Shown piece after piece: positions 45,991 to 54,663 of a stretch of 64,000 nt of DNA. The DNA lies in assembly GCA_013823855.1 (NCBI GenBank), contig PNMW01000044.1, forward strand, positions 1 to 64,000, given 5' to 3'. The notes under the pieces are model-generated. The model had not been told where the DNA came from. It worked only from the letters and a program-made list of their open reading frames with translations, and ran no database searches. This DNA is from Lysobacteraceae bacterium. Its GTDB lineage: Bacteria; Pseudomonadota; Gammaproteobacteria; Nevskiales; Nevskiaceae. How positions within the stretch are numbered: position 1 is the first letter of the stretch; each line of letters opens with the position of its first letter. The translations under genes and the position numbers were made by a program.

Positions 45991-47316
45991 TCAACGCAGC
46001 GCCTCGAGGTCGATGCAGTCGGCCATCGCCCGGTAGCCCTCGCCGTTCGGATGCAGATGGTCGCTGCTGTCGAAGGCCGGCAGCAGGTATTCCGGATTCC
46101 CCGGATCGGCGAGGCAGCGTTCGAAGTCGATCACCCCATCGGCGCCGCTGCCGCCACTGCGCATCCAGCCGTTGACTGCGGCGCGCAGTGCAGCGGCACG
46201 CGCGGTGCCGTGCTGCAGGCCAAGACCGGTCTGCGGCGTGCCGAGCGGCCCGGCCAGGGTGCCGCGTGCCGGCGTCAGCGTGCCGATCAGCACCCGGATC
46301 GCCGGATCGTGCGCCTTGATCCGCTGCACCAGCGTCGCCAGACCCGCCTGCAGTTCCACGGCGGCCGGTTCCGGCGGGAAACCGATGTCGTTGGTGCCTT
46401 CGAGAATGATCACCGCGCGCAGGCCGGGCACGGCCAGCACGTCGTGGTCCAGCCGTGACAGCGCGCTCGGCCCGAATTGCGGCAGCAGGCCGTCGCGCAG
46501 CACCCGGTTGCCGCTGATGCCGGCGTTGACCACGGCGTAGTCCGGTGCACCGGGGGTCGCCAGCAGCCGGCGTTGCAGCCAGTCCGGATAGCGGCGATCG
46601 CTGCCGGTCGAGCCGATATCCTCGATCAGCGGCACGCCGAGCATCGCCTCGAAGCCGTCGGTGATCGAGTCGCCGAAGGTCACCAACGCCGGCTTCGGCG
46701 GACGGTCGCCACGCACCTCGACCGCCTCGATCGCCAGCCAGTTGGTCAGCAGCGGCAGGTTCAGCGGCAGGAACCCGGCGCCGGACACTTCCGCCGCGTT
46801 GCCGATCAGCGCCGCATGAACGCGCTCGCGGGCGCTGAAATGCTCGCTGACATTGATCGTGGTCAACGGCACGTCGAGGCTGACCATCAGCCGCTCGAAC
46901 GGCTCGACGTCGAAGGCGATCGGATCGCTCAGCGCCGACTCGCCCGGCGCCAGCCGGACCGAGGTGGCGCCGCCGAATGTCAGCCGGCGGTTGCTGCCCG
47001 GAACCAGCGCCGCCACCCCCGGCATCTGTTCGCGCCCGATGTAGACCGCCGTGAACTCGGCGGGCAGCAGTCCGAGACGGTTGCCGAGGCGCAGCCGCAG
47101 TTCGCGGCCGGCCGCGTGCGGGGCAATCGGCATGCGCACGGTCTGCGCCAGCAGCGCCACCGGCACCGTGAAGCCATCGCTCGGGCTGGCATTCCACGCG
47201 GTACGCCAGCCCTCGGACACGGCCACCGGCGCGGTCAGCGGGTCGCTGCCGGAACAGGCCTGCAGCAGGCACAGCGATACCAGGACCGGCGCAACGCGAG
47301 ACCTTGATCGAAACAT
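45991..47316 (-). CDS. SGNH/GDSL hydrolase lipoprotein
   Basis: A 441-residue lipoprotein (lipobox LLQAC, Cys21). The N-terminal ~200 residues form a beta domain (RLTFGGATSVRLAPGESALS); the C-terminal part is an SGNH esterase with block I FGDSITDGF, block II Gly/Asn in NAGISGNRVLRDG, block III EGTNDIGFPPEP and block V DHLHPNGEGY. All catalytic positions (Ser, Gly, Asn, Asp/His) are present. The two-domain arrangement recalls bacterial carbohydrate or lipid esterases (SEST-like/EstA-like). ATG 47316 directly begins the signal peptide. It is convergent with the S9 peptidase, and the two are not an operon. Confidence 0.9.
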   Translation of the reverse strand: MFRSRSRVAPVLVSLCLLQACSGSDPLTAPVAVSEGWRTAWNASPSDGFTVPVALLAQTVRMPIAPHAAGRELRLRLGNRLGLLPAEFTAVYIGREQMPGVAALVPGSNRRLTFGGATSVRLAPGESALSDPIAFDVEPFERLMVSLDVPLTTINVSEHFSARERVHAALIGNAAEVSGAGFLPLNLPLLTNWLAIEAVEVRGDRPPKPALVTFGDSITDGFEAMLGVPLIEDIGSTGSDRRYPDWLQRRLLATPGAPDYAVVNAGISGNRVLRDGLLPQFGPSALSRLDHDVLAVPGLRAVIILEGTNDIGFPPEPAAVELQAGLATLVQRIKAHDPAIRVLIGTLTPARGTLAGPLGTPQTGLGLQHGTARAAALRAAVNGWMRSGGSGADGVIDFERCLADPGNPEYLLPAFDSSDHLHPNGEGYRAMADCIDLEALR

Positions 47317-47543
47317 GGCGGACAGTTCGGCAGATGGAGACAGGGGCAGCACCGGCGACGATGACATGCGGCGGCAGCGACAGCGAATGGGCGACGCTTC
47401 GCCGATCGCGGCCACGGACCGCGCGACGCTGCTTCGGCCGCCGACCGGAACGCCGGTCCCGCATATCAGGGCTGATCCCCGGTCCATGCGCCCTGCGTGC
47501 CCGGCTGCAATCATTCGCGTTCCTTCCCGCAGGCAGGCCGCCG

Positions 47544-48179
47544 ATGCGCAGACTCGACTGGTACTTCGATTTCATCTCGCCGTACGCGTACTTCGCGCTG
47601 CTGAAGCTCGACGAGCTGCTGCCGAGCGGTGTCGATATCCGCCTGCGGCCGCTGCTGTTCGCCGGCCTGCTGAACCATCACGGCCAGAAGGGGCCGGCGG
47701 AAATCGCCACCAAGCGGATCTGGACCTACCAGTCCTGCGCCTGGACGGCCGCGCAGGCCGGCATCCCGTTCCGGTTTCCGGCCGCGCACCCGTTCAACCC
47801 GGTTGCCTACCTGCGGCTGTGCCTCGCGGCCGGGGCGACCCGCGCGGCCACGCGCACGATCTTCGACGCCCTGTGGACCCGCGGCGCCGATCCGGCCGAT
47901 CCGGCGCTGGTCGCTGAGCTGGCCGAGCGTCTGGACCTGCCGCTGGCGGCGATCGGTGCGCCTGCAGTCAAGCAGCAGCTGCGCAGCAATGGCGACGACG
48001 CCATCAAGGCCGGGGTGTTCGGCGTGCCGACCCTGGTGATCGACGACCAGCTGTTCTGGGGCGTCGACGGCATGGCCTTCGCGGCCGCCTATCTGGCCGA
48101 CCCGACGCTGCTGGCCAGCGCCGAGATGCGCCGCCTGGCTTCGCTGCCGGCAGCGGCAACCCGGGTGCCGCCCGGCTGA
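47544..48179 (+). CDS. 2-hydroxychromene-2-carboxylate isomerase / DsbA-family protein
   Basis: A 211-residue cytoplasmic protein of the HCCA isomerase family (kappa-GST/DsbA fold, glutathione-dependent). It opens LDWYFDFISPYAYFALLKLD, where Ser12 replaces the DsbA Cys, as in true isomerases. RPLLFAGLLNHHGQKGPAE, FRFPAAHPFNPVAYLRLCLA and GVFGVPTLVIDDQLFWG (cis-Pro and GSH-binding region) are family landmarks. Such enzymes act in naphthalene-type degradation or as generic GST-like detoxifiers; no catabolic cluster is adjacent. Confidence 0.9.
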   Translation: MRRLDWYFDFISPYAYFALLKLDELLPSGVDIRLRPLLFAGLLNHHGQKGPAEIATKRIWTYQSCAWTAAQAGIPFRFPAAHPFNPVAYLRLCLAAGATRAATRTIFDALWTRGADPADPALVAELAERLDLPLAAIGAPAVKQQLRSNGDDAIKAGVFGVPTLVIDDQLFWGVDGMAFAAAYLADPTLLASAEMRRLASLPAAATRVPPG

Positions 48180-48231
48180 CCGGCGATGGCGCCGCCGGCG
48201 GCGTCGCCATGACGGCCGGACGGCCGGTGAC

Positions 48232-49131
48232 TCAAGCCCCGCCGCCGCCGCTCATCACCTGCACCAGCGCGTACAGGCTGCGGTTGGCCGGCGTCGGCAC
48301 CTGCAACCGTTCGCCGGTCCTGACGATGTAGCCGTTGAGATGCTCGATCTCGGTCGGCCGGCCGGCGGCGAGATCCTGGGCGGTCGACGAACGCTGGCCG
48401 GCCATCGTCTCGGCGATCGCGCGTATGGCGCGACCGGTGTCGCCATCGACCTCGATGCCGGCCGCCGCGGCCACCGCCAGACACTCGGCGGCGACCTCGG
48501 CCATCACCGCGCGCACCTGGGCGTTGCGCGCCAGTTCGCCGTAGGTCAGCTGGGTGATCGCCGACATCGCGTTGTACGCGCAGTTGACGATCAGCTTGCC
48601 CCACTGCGCCGCCAGCACGTCGGCGGAAACCGTGGTCGGCACGCCGGCCGCGCCGAGCAGCGCGGCGATCTCGGCGCTGCGCGGCGAGCGGCCGATCAGC
48701 AGATCGCCACGGCCGTGGTGACGGACATGGCCGGCGCCGGCCATCGCCACGGCGACATAGACCGCGGCCGGGATCACCGGCCGGCCCAGCGCCCGGGCCA
48801 GCCGGTCGGCATTGTCGACGCCGTTCTGCAGGCTCAGCACGCTGGCCGCCGCCGGCAGATGGCCGGCCAGGTCGCGGGCGGCCGCCTCGGTGTCGCCGGA
48901 CTTGACGCAGACCAGCACCAGCTCGGCATCGGCGGCAGCGGCGGCCGGCGAATCGGTGGCGGTGACCGGCAGGCGTTCGCAGCCGGCCGCCGTTTCCAGG
49001 ATCAGGCCGTCACGGCCGATCACCTCGACATGACGCCGCCGGCCGACCAGCGTCACCGGATGTCCGGCGCGCGCCAGCATCGCGCCGTAGTAGCAGCCCA
49101 CCGCACCCGCGCCCATCACCAGGATTCTCAT
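48232..49131 (-). CDS. panE: 2-dehydropantoate 2-reductase
   Basis: A 299-residue NADPH-dependent ketopantoate reductase (pantothenate/CoA pathway) or close relative. Rossmann motif MRILVMGAGAVGCYYGAML at residues 1-19; LVLVCVKSGDTEAAARDL; SLQNGVDNADRL; the C-terminal domain has WGKLIVNCAYNAMSAITQLT with catalytic Lys and Asn, and PTEIEHLNGYIVRTGERLQV with the substrate Glu/Asn. The position between MFS and HCCA-type genes gives no pathway hint; PanE homologues of other 2-keto acid specificity exist. Confidence 0.9.
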   Translation of the reverse strand: MRILVMGAGAVGCYYGAMLARAGHPVTLVGRRRHVEVIGRDGLILETAAGCERLPVTATDSPAAAAADAELVLVCVKSGDTEAAARDLAGHLPAAASVLSLQNGVDNADRLARALGRPVIPAAVYVAVAMAGAGHVRHHGRGDLLIGRSPRSAEIAALLGAAGVPTTVSADVLAAQWGKLIVNCAYNAMSAITQLTYGELARNAQVRAVMAEVAAECLAVAAAAGIEVDGDTGRAIRAIAETMAGQRSSTAQDLAAGRPTEIEHLNGYIVRTGERLQVPTPANRSLYALVQVMSGGGGA

Positions 49132-49269
49132 TGCCGATCCGCCCTGCCCTGTCTCGTCGCCGCACGGTCCGCCGTGTCGCCCATGCTGGCGCATTCCACG
49201 GCCGACGCGGACGAGCCGATCATCGGAGAGTCGGGAAACCGCTTGCGCCGGTGCTTGAAGCGCCCGCTT

Positions 49270-50649
49270 TCAGCGGCGCGGCCGGGTCTGCACGCCGCTG
49301 CACAGCGCGGCGGCCAGCACCGCCAGCGCGGCGTAGCAGTAGCACAGTCGACGGAAGGCTTCGAGATCGAGCGCTTCGGCACCGACCAGCACCACGGTCA
49401 GCGCCACGCCGAGCACGCTGCCGAACTGGCGCACCGCCTGGTTGACCGCGCTGCCGACACCGTACTGCGCCGGCCCGAGGCTGGCGACCGCTGCACCGGA
49501 CAGCGACGGCAGCGCCATGCCGACGCCGATGCCGGTCAGCAGCTGGCTCGGCAGCCAGTCGTGCAGGTAGTCCGGATCGAGCCCCGGCACCAGCGCCTGC
49601 CAGAGCCCGCCGCTGGCGATCAGCAGGCAGCCGGCGATCAGCAGCGGCCGGTGGCCGGCGCGGGTGGCGATGCGGCCGGCGATCATCGCCACCGGCACCA
49701 CCATCAGCGGCCCCGGCGTGATCGAAAGCCCGGCCAGCGGCAGGCTGTAGTGCCAGATGCCGGTCATGAAAAAGAAGAAGCCGAAGAACATCATCGAGAA
49801 CGCCATGCCGAACACCAGGGTCGCGAGATTCACCGCGCTGTAGCTGCGGTTGGCGAACAGGCGCAGGTCCAGCGCCGGTTCCGGCCGCCAGCGCGCCCAG
49901 TACACGAAGGCGGTCAGCAGGACGATCCCGGTGACGACGCCGCCGAGCACCTGCGGACTGGCGATCGCCTGCGCTTCGGTGCGCACCACCGCCCAGGTCA
50001 GCGCACCGACGCCGAACGCCAGCAGCAGCACGCCGACCACGTCGGGCCGGTGCCGGGTGACCGCCGGAGCGCTGTCCGGCAACCGGGTCCGCGCGCGCCA
50101 CAGCGACCACAGCGCCGGTGGCAGGTTGATGAAGAAGGCCCAGCGCCAGCCGGCGGCGTCGACGATCCACGACCCGAGGCTCGGCCCGACCGCCGCCGCC
50201 AGCCCGCCGACCGCCCCCCAGAGGCTGACCACGACCGCCCGCTTCTCGATCGGAAATGCCGCCAGCACGATCGCCAGCGAGGCCGGCGTCAGCAGTGCAG
50301 CGCCGACCGCCTGCAGCACCCGGGCGGCGACCAGGCTGCCCAGGTTCGGCGCCAGCCCGCAGGCCATCGACGCCGCCAGGAACAGGCTGACGCCGACCAT
50401 GAACACCCGTTTGCGGCCGTGGGTGTCGGCCAGCCGTCCGGCCGGCACCAGCAGCGCCGCATAGACCACGGTGTAGGCGTTGATCACCCAGGACACGTCG
50501 GACGCCGCCGAACCGGCGAAGCTGCCGCGCAGCTGCGAGAACGCCGCGAACAGCACGGTGGAATCGACCGAGACCAGGAATACCGCCACGCAGGCGGTGA
50601 AGAACACCGGCCACGGCGCTGCGGCAACGAGGGTGGCGGGAGCGGTCAC
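49270..50649 (-). CDS. MFS efflux transporter, DHA2-like
   Basis: A 459-residue multidrug-type transporter. The first helices carry VFFTACVAVFLVSVDSTVLF with the D1-like Asp, and the loop motif A is LADTHGRKRVFMVG. The family-C-like motif is GAVGGLAAAVGPSLGSWIV, then WRWAFFINLPPALW, both typical of the DHA2 (EmrB/QacA-like) group. It likely exports toxic hydrophobic or cationic compounds. The operator CTACC-N4-GGTAG upstream is the same sequence as the one before the adjacent tetR gene, so it is very probably repressed by that regulator. Confidence 0.92.
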   Translation of the reverse strand: MTAPATLVAAAPWPVFFTACVAVFLVSVDSTVLFAAFSQLRGSFAGSAASDVSWVINAYTVVYAALLVPAGRLADTHGRKRVFMVGVSLFLAASMACGLAPNLGSLVAARVLQAVGAALLTPASLAIVLAAFPIEKRAVVVSLWGAVGGLAAAVGPSLGSWIVDAAGWRWAFFINLPPALWSLWRARTRLPDSAPAVTRHRPDVVGVLLLAFGVGALTWAVVRTEAQAIASPQVLGGVVTGIVLLTAFVYWARWRPEPALDLRLFANRSYSAVNLATLVFGMAFSMMFFGFFFFMTGIWHYSLPLAGLSITPGPLMVVPVAMIAGRIATRAGHRPLLIAGCLLIASGGLWQALVPGLDPDYLHDWLPSQLLTGIGVGMALPSLSGAAVASLGPAQYGVGSAVNQAVRQFGSVLGVALTVVLVGAEALDLEAFRRLCYCYAALAVLAAALCSGVQTRPRR

Positions 50650-50716
50650 GATCAGTCTCGATGTTCAGGTGGTGTTCGGCGGCAGGCGGTGCTCCGGACC
50701 GGTTCCGGATTTCTAC

Positions 50717-50730
50717 CTACCAGTTGGTAG
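50717..50730. promoter_or_regulatory. TetR operator upstream of the MFS gene
   Basis: CTACC-AGTT-GGTAG, a perfect 5-bp inverted repeat with a 4-bp spacer, 68 bp before the MFS start. The same arms and spacing occur before the tetR gene at 51379-51396, which marks it as the shared operator. Binding is inferred. Confidence 0.75.
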
Positions 50731-50773
50731 TTCATCAACGGCACGACCAGCGGCGGCGCGCAGTGCCGGCCGC

Positions 50774-51373
50774 TCAGCGCGGCAAGCTCAGCGTGGCGAT
50801 CAGCGGCGCGACGGCGGCGTCGAATGCCGTCGGATCGGCGCGCAGGCGGGCGTTGATCAGCGCGCCCTGGCAGGCGGCATTGATCAGCGCTGCCCACTGC
50901 TCGGCCGCCGCCGCGTCACGCCCGGCGCCGTGGCCGCTGTCCGGCAGCTGGCGGACCACGCCGGCCAGCCAGTCGAGCTGGCTACGGTGGAAGCCGGCCA
51001 CCGCTGCCTGCAGCGCCGGCTCGATGCAATCCCATTCGCCGACGGTGGCGGCGATCGCGCAGACCCGGCTGCCGGCGCCGATCTGGTCGCGAAACATGCG
51101 CAGATAGGCCTGCAGCTGCCGAGCGGCCGGCTCGCTGCGCCGCTGCTCGCACCAGTGCCGGAAGCGCTGGTGGCTGTCCTCGACGACCGCCAGCCCCACC
51201 GCTCCCTTCGACGGGAAGTGGTGGTAGAGGCTGGCCTTGCGGATGCCGACCTGATCGGCGAGTTCCTGGAAGTTGAGACCCAGGTAGGAATGGGTCAGCA
51301 GCAGTTCGCGCGCCTTGCGCAAGATCAGCTGGCGGGTGTCGGTGAGGGTGTGGCGGGAGATCGAGGCGCTCAT
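50774..51373 (-). CDS. TetR/AcrR family transcriptional regulator (efflux repressor)
   Basis: A 199-residue regulator. The N-terminal HTH is clear: RQLILRKARELLLTHSYLGL then NFQELADQVGIRKASLYHHF, about residues 14-55, the standard TetR fold. The C-terminal ligand domain runs from about 65. It is upstream of the MFS gene on the same strand with 124 bp between. Two identical-arm operators (before itself and before the pump) indicate autoregulation and pump repression. ATG 51373 sits just before the HTH and 6 bp from its own operator. Confidence 0.92.
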   Translation of the reverse strand: MSASISRHTLTDTRQLILRKARELLLTHSYLGLNFQELADQVGIRKASLYHHFPSKGAVGLAVVEDSHQRFRHWCEQRRSEPAARQLQAYLRMFRDQIGAGSRVCAIAATVGEWDCIEPALQAAVAGFHRSQLDWLAGVVRQLPDSGHGAGRDAAAAEQWAALINAACQGALINARLRADPTAFDAAVAPLIATLSLPR

Positions 51374-51674
51374 GGCATGCCTACCATAAGGTAGGCTGAT
51401 CGCCGGGAGCAAGCCGTGCTGCGCCGATCGCCACCGGCCAGCGTGTTCACGGCTGCCGCGAAGGGATCGCCAGCGATGAGCCGCCGCGTCTTCCCATGCA
51501 CAATCCGGCGCAGCCGAGGACCGCCCGTCCGTGCGGGTCGGCATCGACGCGATACGCCTCGACAGGGCGATCTCGACCCATCGATGACGCCCGGCGCGGC
51601 AGCATGCGGACAGGACAGGGGCCCCTCAGATGGCCTCCGGGTTTGCAACAGCACCAGCGCGAGGAGACCGCAGC
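51374..51674. other. Divergent intergenic region, tetR / acyl-CoA ligase
   Basis: About 300 bp without a supportable gene. It holds the TetR operator at 51379-51396 next to the tetR start. The ligase start lies about 280 bp further; I see no clear promoter boxes there. Confidence 0.45.
51379..51396. promoter_or_regulatory. TetR operator before the regulator gene
   Basis: GCCTACC-ATAA-GGTAGGC, a perfect 7-bp inverted repeat with a 4-bp spacer. It begins 6 bp upstream of the tetR start. It shares CTACC-N4-GGTAG with the site before the MFS gene. Confidence 0.8.
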
Positions 51675-53351
51675 ATGAGCATCGACGTCGAACGGCTCTA
51701 CGACCGGCGCGCCGACAACCGCTGGGAACGGATCAGCGTCGGCGACATCTTCGAGCGGATGACCTGGAGCACGCCGGACAAGCTGGCACTGATCGCCGCA
51801 CCCTGCGCGGTCCGCGACCCGGCGTTCGCACGCCTGAGCTACCGGCAGGCCGACCAGGCGGCGAACCGCATTGCCAACGGCCTGATCGGCACCGGCCTGC
51901 AACGCGGCGACCGCATCGCGCTGTTCTGCGACAACTCGGCGGAAGCCTTCGTCAGCAAGATCGCCATCGCCAAGGCCGGGATGGTCGCGGTGCCGATCAA
52001 CACGATGATGGCTGCCGACATGGTCGAACACTCGCTGCGCCATGTCGGCGTCGCAGCAGCGGTGGTCGATGCCGAGTCCTGGCCGAAGTGCCGGCAGCCG
52101 TTCGAGGCGGCGGCGGTCAAGGTGATCGCCGCCATCGCCGGTCCGCACGGCGATCACGCCGGCCTGCCGTCGCTGCGCGGCTTCATCGACGGCCAGCCGG
52201 ACACCGAGCCGGCAGTGCGCATCCACGGCGACGACATCTGGCAGATCCTGATGACCTCGGGCACCACCTCGATGCCCAAGGCAGTGATGATCTCGCACAC
52301 CTACAGCTATCTGGCGGCGCTCAACCAGGCGCTCAGCTACTCGCGCGGCCTGCCGTTCGAATCCGACTACCGGATGTGCAGCTTCCTGCCGCTGATCTAT
52401 CACGTCGGCGACCAGATCTTCGGCCTGTCACCGCTGTTCACCGGCGGCAGCCTGGTGATCGGCCGCGGCTTCGATCCGCAGCGGCTCGCCGAGACGATCA
52501 CCCGGGAACGGCCGACCGCACTGTTCGGCGGCTCGCCGCAATTGACCGGCGAGCTGGTGCGCTGCGTCGAAGCCGCGCCCGGCCGCTACGACCTGCGCAG
52601 CCTCAAGGTGCTGACCTTCGGCTGGGCGTCGATGCCGCCAGCGCTCGCCGACCGCCTCGAACAGCTGTCGCCGGGCCTGCTGCTGATCGGCATCTTCGGC
52701 CAGACCGAGGCGATCGCCCTGCACCGCTTCTCGCCGCAGCGCTGGCCCGAGGTCTACCGGCAGACCGCGCCGGCGATCAATGTCGTCGGCCTGCCGTCGC
52801 CGCTGCTGGCGTCGACGGTGATGGATGCCGACGGTGTGTCGCTGCACGCGCAAGCCGGCGTGCCCGGCGAAGCGGTGTATCGCTCCCCGGTGATGACCGC
52901 CGGCTACTTCCGCGACGAGCGCGCGACCCGCGAAGCCTTCCGCGACGGCTGGTTCCACAGCGGCGACATGTGCGAATACCGCTCCGACGGCCTGCGGGTG
53001 ATGATCGACCGCTACAAGGACGTCGTGAAATCCGGTGGCGAGAATGTCTCCAGCCTGCGCGTCGAAGCCGTCGTGGCCCAGCACCCGTCGATCGCCCGGG
53101 TCGCCGTGGTCGGCCTGCCCGATCCGCGCTGGGGCGAAGCGGTCACCGCCGTAATCGTGCTGCGCGCCGGAGAGCACCACGACGAAACGGCACTGTCGGC
53201 GTTCTGTCGCGAACGGCTGGCCGGCTACGAGACGCCGAAGGCCTTCGTGGTGATGGACGACCTGCCGGCGACCGTCGGTGGCAAGGTGCTCAAGTACCGC
53301 CTGCGCGCCCTGCTGGCTGGCACGCGCAGCGACGCGTCGCCCACTCCGTAG
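51675..53351 (+). CDS. AMP-dependent acyl-CoA synthetase/ligase
   Basis: A 558-residue adenylate-forming enzyme activating a carboxylic acid (probably fatty acid) to its CoA thioester. P-loop-like A3 motif: MTSGTTSMPKAVMISH. Other core motifs are FGWASMPPALADRLEQ, IFGQTEAIAL (A5), FRDGWFHSGDMCEYRSDGLR (A7) and RYKDVVKSGGENVSSLRVEA (A8), and the C-terminal KVLKYRLRAL with the adenylating Lys. N-terminal ERLYDRRADNRWERISVGDI is typical of long-chain acyl-CoA ligases of Actinobacteria and Proteobacteria. GAGGAG lies about 9 nt before ATG. Divergent from tetR, no direct partner. Confidence 0.93.
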   Translation: MSIDVERLYDRRADNRWERISVGDIFERMTWSTPDKLALIAAPCAVRDPAFARLSYRQADQAANRIANGLIGTGLQRGDRIALFCDNSAEAFVSKIAIAKAGMVAVPINTMMAADMVEHSLRHVGVAAAVVDAESWPKCRQPFEAAAVKVIAAIAGPHGDHAGLPSLRGFIDGQPDTEPAVRIHGDDIWQILMTSGTTSMPKAVMISHTYSYLAALNQALSYSRGLPFESDYRMCSFLPLIYHVGDQIFGLSPLFTGGSLVIGRGFDPQRLAETITRERPTALFGGSPQLTGELVRCVEAAPGRYDLRSLKVLTFGWASMPPALADRLEQLSPGLLLIGIFGQTEAIALHRFSPQRWPEVYRQTAPAINVVGLPSPLLASTVMDADGVSLHAQAGVPGEAVYRSPVMTAGYFRDERATREAFRDGWFHSGDMCEYRSDGLRVMIDRYKDVVKSGGENVSSLRVEAVVAQHPSIARVAVVGLPDPRWGEAVTAVIVLRAGEHHDETALSAFCRERLAGYETPKAFVVMDDLPATVGGKVLKYRLRALLAGTRSDASPTP

Positions 53352-54248
53352 CATCGGCGCCGGATCGACGACCTCGGCGCTGGCCGTCGTATGCAGGCGT
53401 TGCAGCCCTGGCACGCTTGATCTACGCGACGATCGCAAGGCCAGCACCCCGAACCTGGCGCGGACCCGCTGGTCCGCGCCGCGATTCCACAGGCTCCGGA
53501 AACCAAAGGCCTGCTGCGGCGTCGGAGGACCGGGCGGACGGGTGGACTGGCGACTTTCTGCATGCCGGGCATTGCTCGCACGTCGCGCGGCGGTCCGCCC
53601 TTGCGCTCGCTTGAGGGAACCATCGAAGCCGATGCCTCCGTGCCGGCGCGGCAGCGCGTGACGGTGCACGAGGCGCCGACGGCATCCGGATCTGATGCGG
53701 TCACGATGCGCACACGTCACGGCATGTCATGACGCCTACCGCCTCGGCGGCGCCGTCAAGCCACCCCGACGGGCCATGGCAAAGGGTCCGCCAGTGCCGT
53801 GCGTCTCCTGTCCGCATCTCGGAAAGCCCCCGCACCGCCTGCGAAACAGTGCAGCGGGAGCCGCGCGTCATTGCCCATCCAAAGCAGGGGTGGTTTTGGA
53901 GGAGACACCTCTTGCATCGCAAGTTCGTCGACGGCAGCGAACCCGTATGCCCCGCTCGCCAGAGGCGCGGTGCGGCATCCCGGGGTTCTTCGATGCCACA
54001 TCGCTCGTCGGGCAAAACCACGACAAGCGCGACGAAGGTTTCCCGGGCGGCAACGGCGCGGGGCGGACCGACTGCCGTTGGAGCACGGATTGAACCCGCT
54101 TCAAGCGCTGGTTCGCAGGAATGTCGCCTGAACCGGGAAGTCGCAGACCTCGCGATCCCTGAACTGCCGCGCAACGGTCCTGGCGACGTGTTCCCCGATC
54201 GGCAGGGAGGCTGTCATGGCGCCCCTGTCACGGCTGGTCTCAGACAGC
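53352..54248. other. Region of about 900 bp with no supportable gene
   Basis: The open frames here are short, compete in several frames and lack the neighbours' codon bias. I see no recognisable product, transposase or clear terminal repeats. The region adjoins tRNA-Arg(CCG), a common integration target, so it may be eroded accessory DNA; this is inference. Confidence 0.5.
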
Positions 54249-54284
54249 AAAAAGCCCGCATCGGCGAGCGCCGAGGCAGGCTCT
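54249..54284 (-). terminator. Rho-independent terminator after tRNA-Arg
   Basis: On the minus strand, a GC-rich stem (AGCCTGCCTCGGCG with CGCCGATGCGGGCT, two mismatches) ends in TTTTT. It lies just after the tRNA 3' end. Confidence 0.75.
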
Positions 54285-54297
54285 AAGTCATTGATTT

Positions 54298-54374
54298 TGG
54301 TGCGCCCGAGAGGATTCGAACCTCTGACTTCTTCCTTCGGAGGGAAGCACTCTATCCAGCTGAGCTACGGGCGC
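54298..54374 (-). tRNA. tRNA-Arg (CCG)
   Basis: A full 77-nt cloverleaf on the minus strand: acceptor stem GCGCCCG / CGGGCGC, D arm GCTC-AGCTGGATA-GAGT, anticodon stem CTTCC / GGAAG around loop CTCCGAA with anticodon CCG, T arm with GGTTCGAATCC, discriminator A and an encoded CCA end. It decodes the CGG arginine codon, common in this GC-rich genome. A terminator follows at once. Confidence 0.97.
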
Positions 54375-54663
54375 GGCGGCATTAGGATACTACGGCGCGG
54401 ACCCGAGGGATGAGGTCAGACGCGATCCCGCCAAAAGACGCGGCCGATCCGGGAGGTGCTTCAGGCGGGCGTCTGGAAAGGCATGAACTGAGGCCTCCGC
54501 CACGACGAAAGATGACGTCGACAGCGGCGCAACCAGACGTGCGGAAGGCGAGCAATGGCCGCCGCCGCTATCCTTTGCGCCCTCGGCACCGATGGCGGCG
54601 ATGTCATCGCTGCCGCTGTGACTCGAACTGCCTGCCGACCGCCCCATCGATGGACTGCCCGCC

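Noticed and set aside
53701-54174. Open frames in the gene-free stretch
   Set aside because: Several overlap on both strands, none has the local codon bias, a ribosome site or a recognisable sequence.
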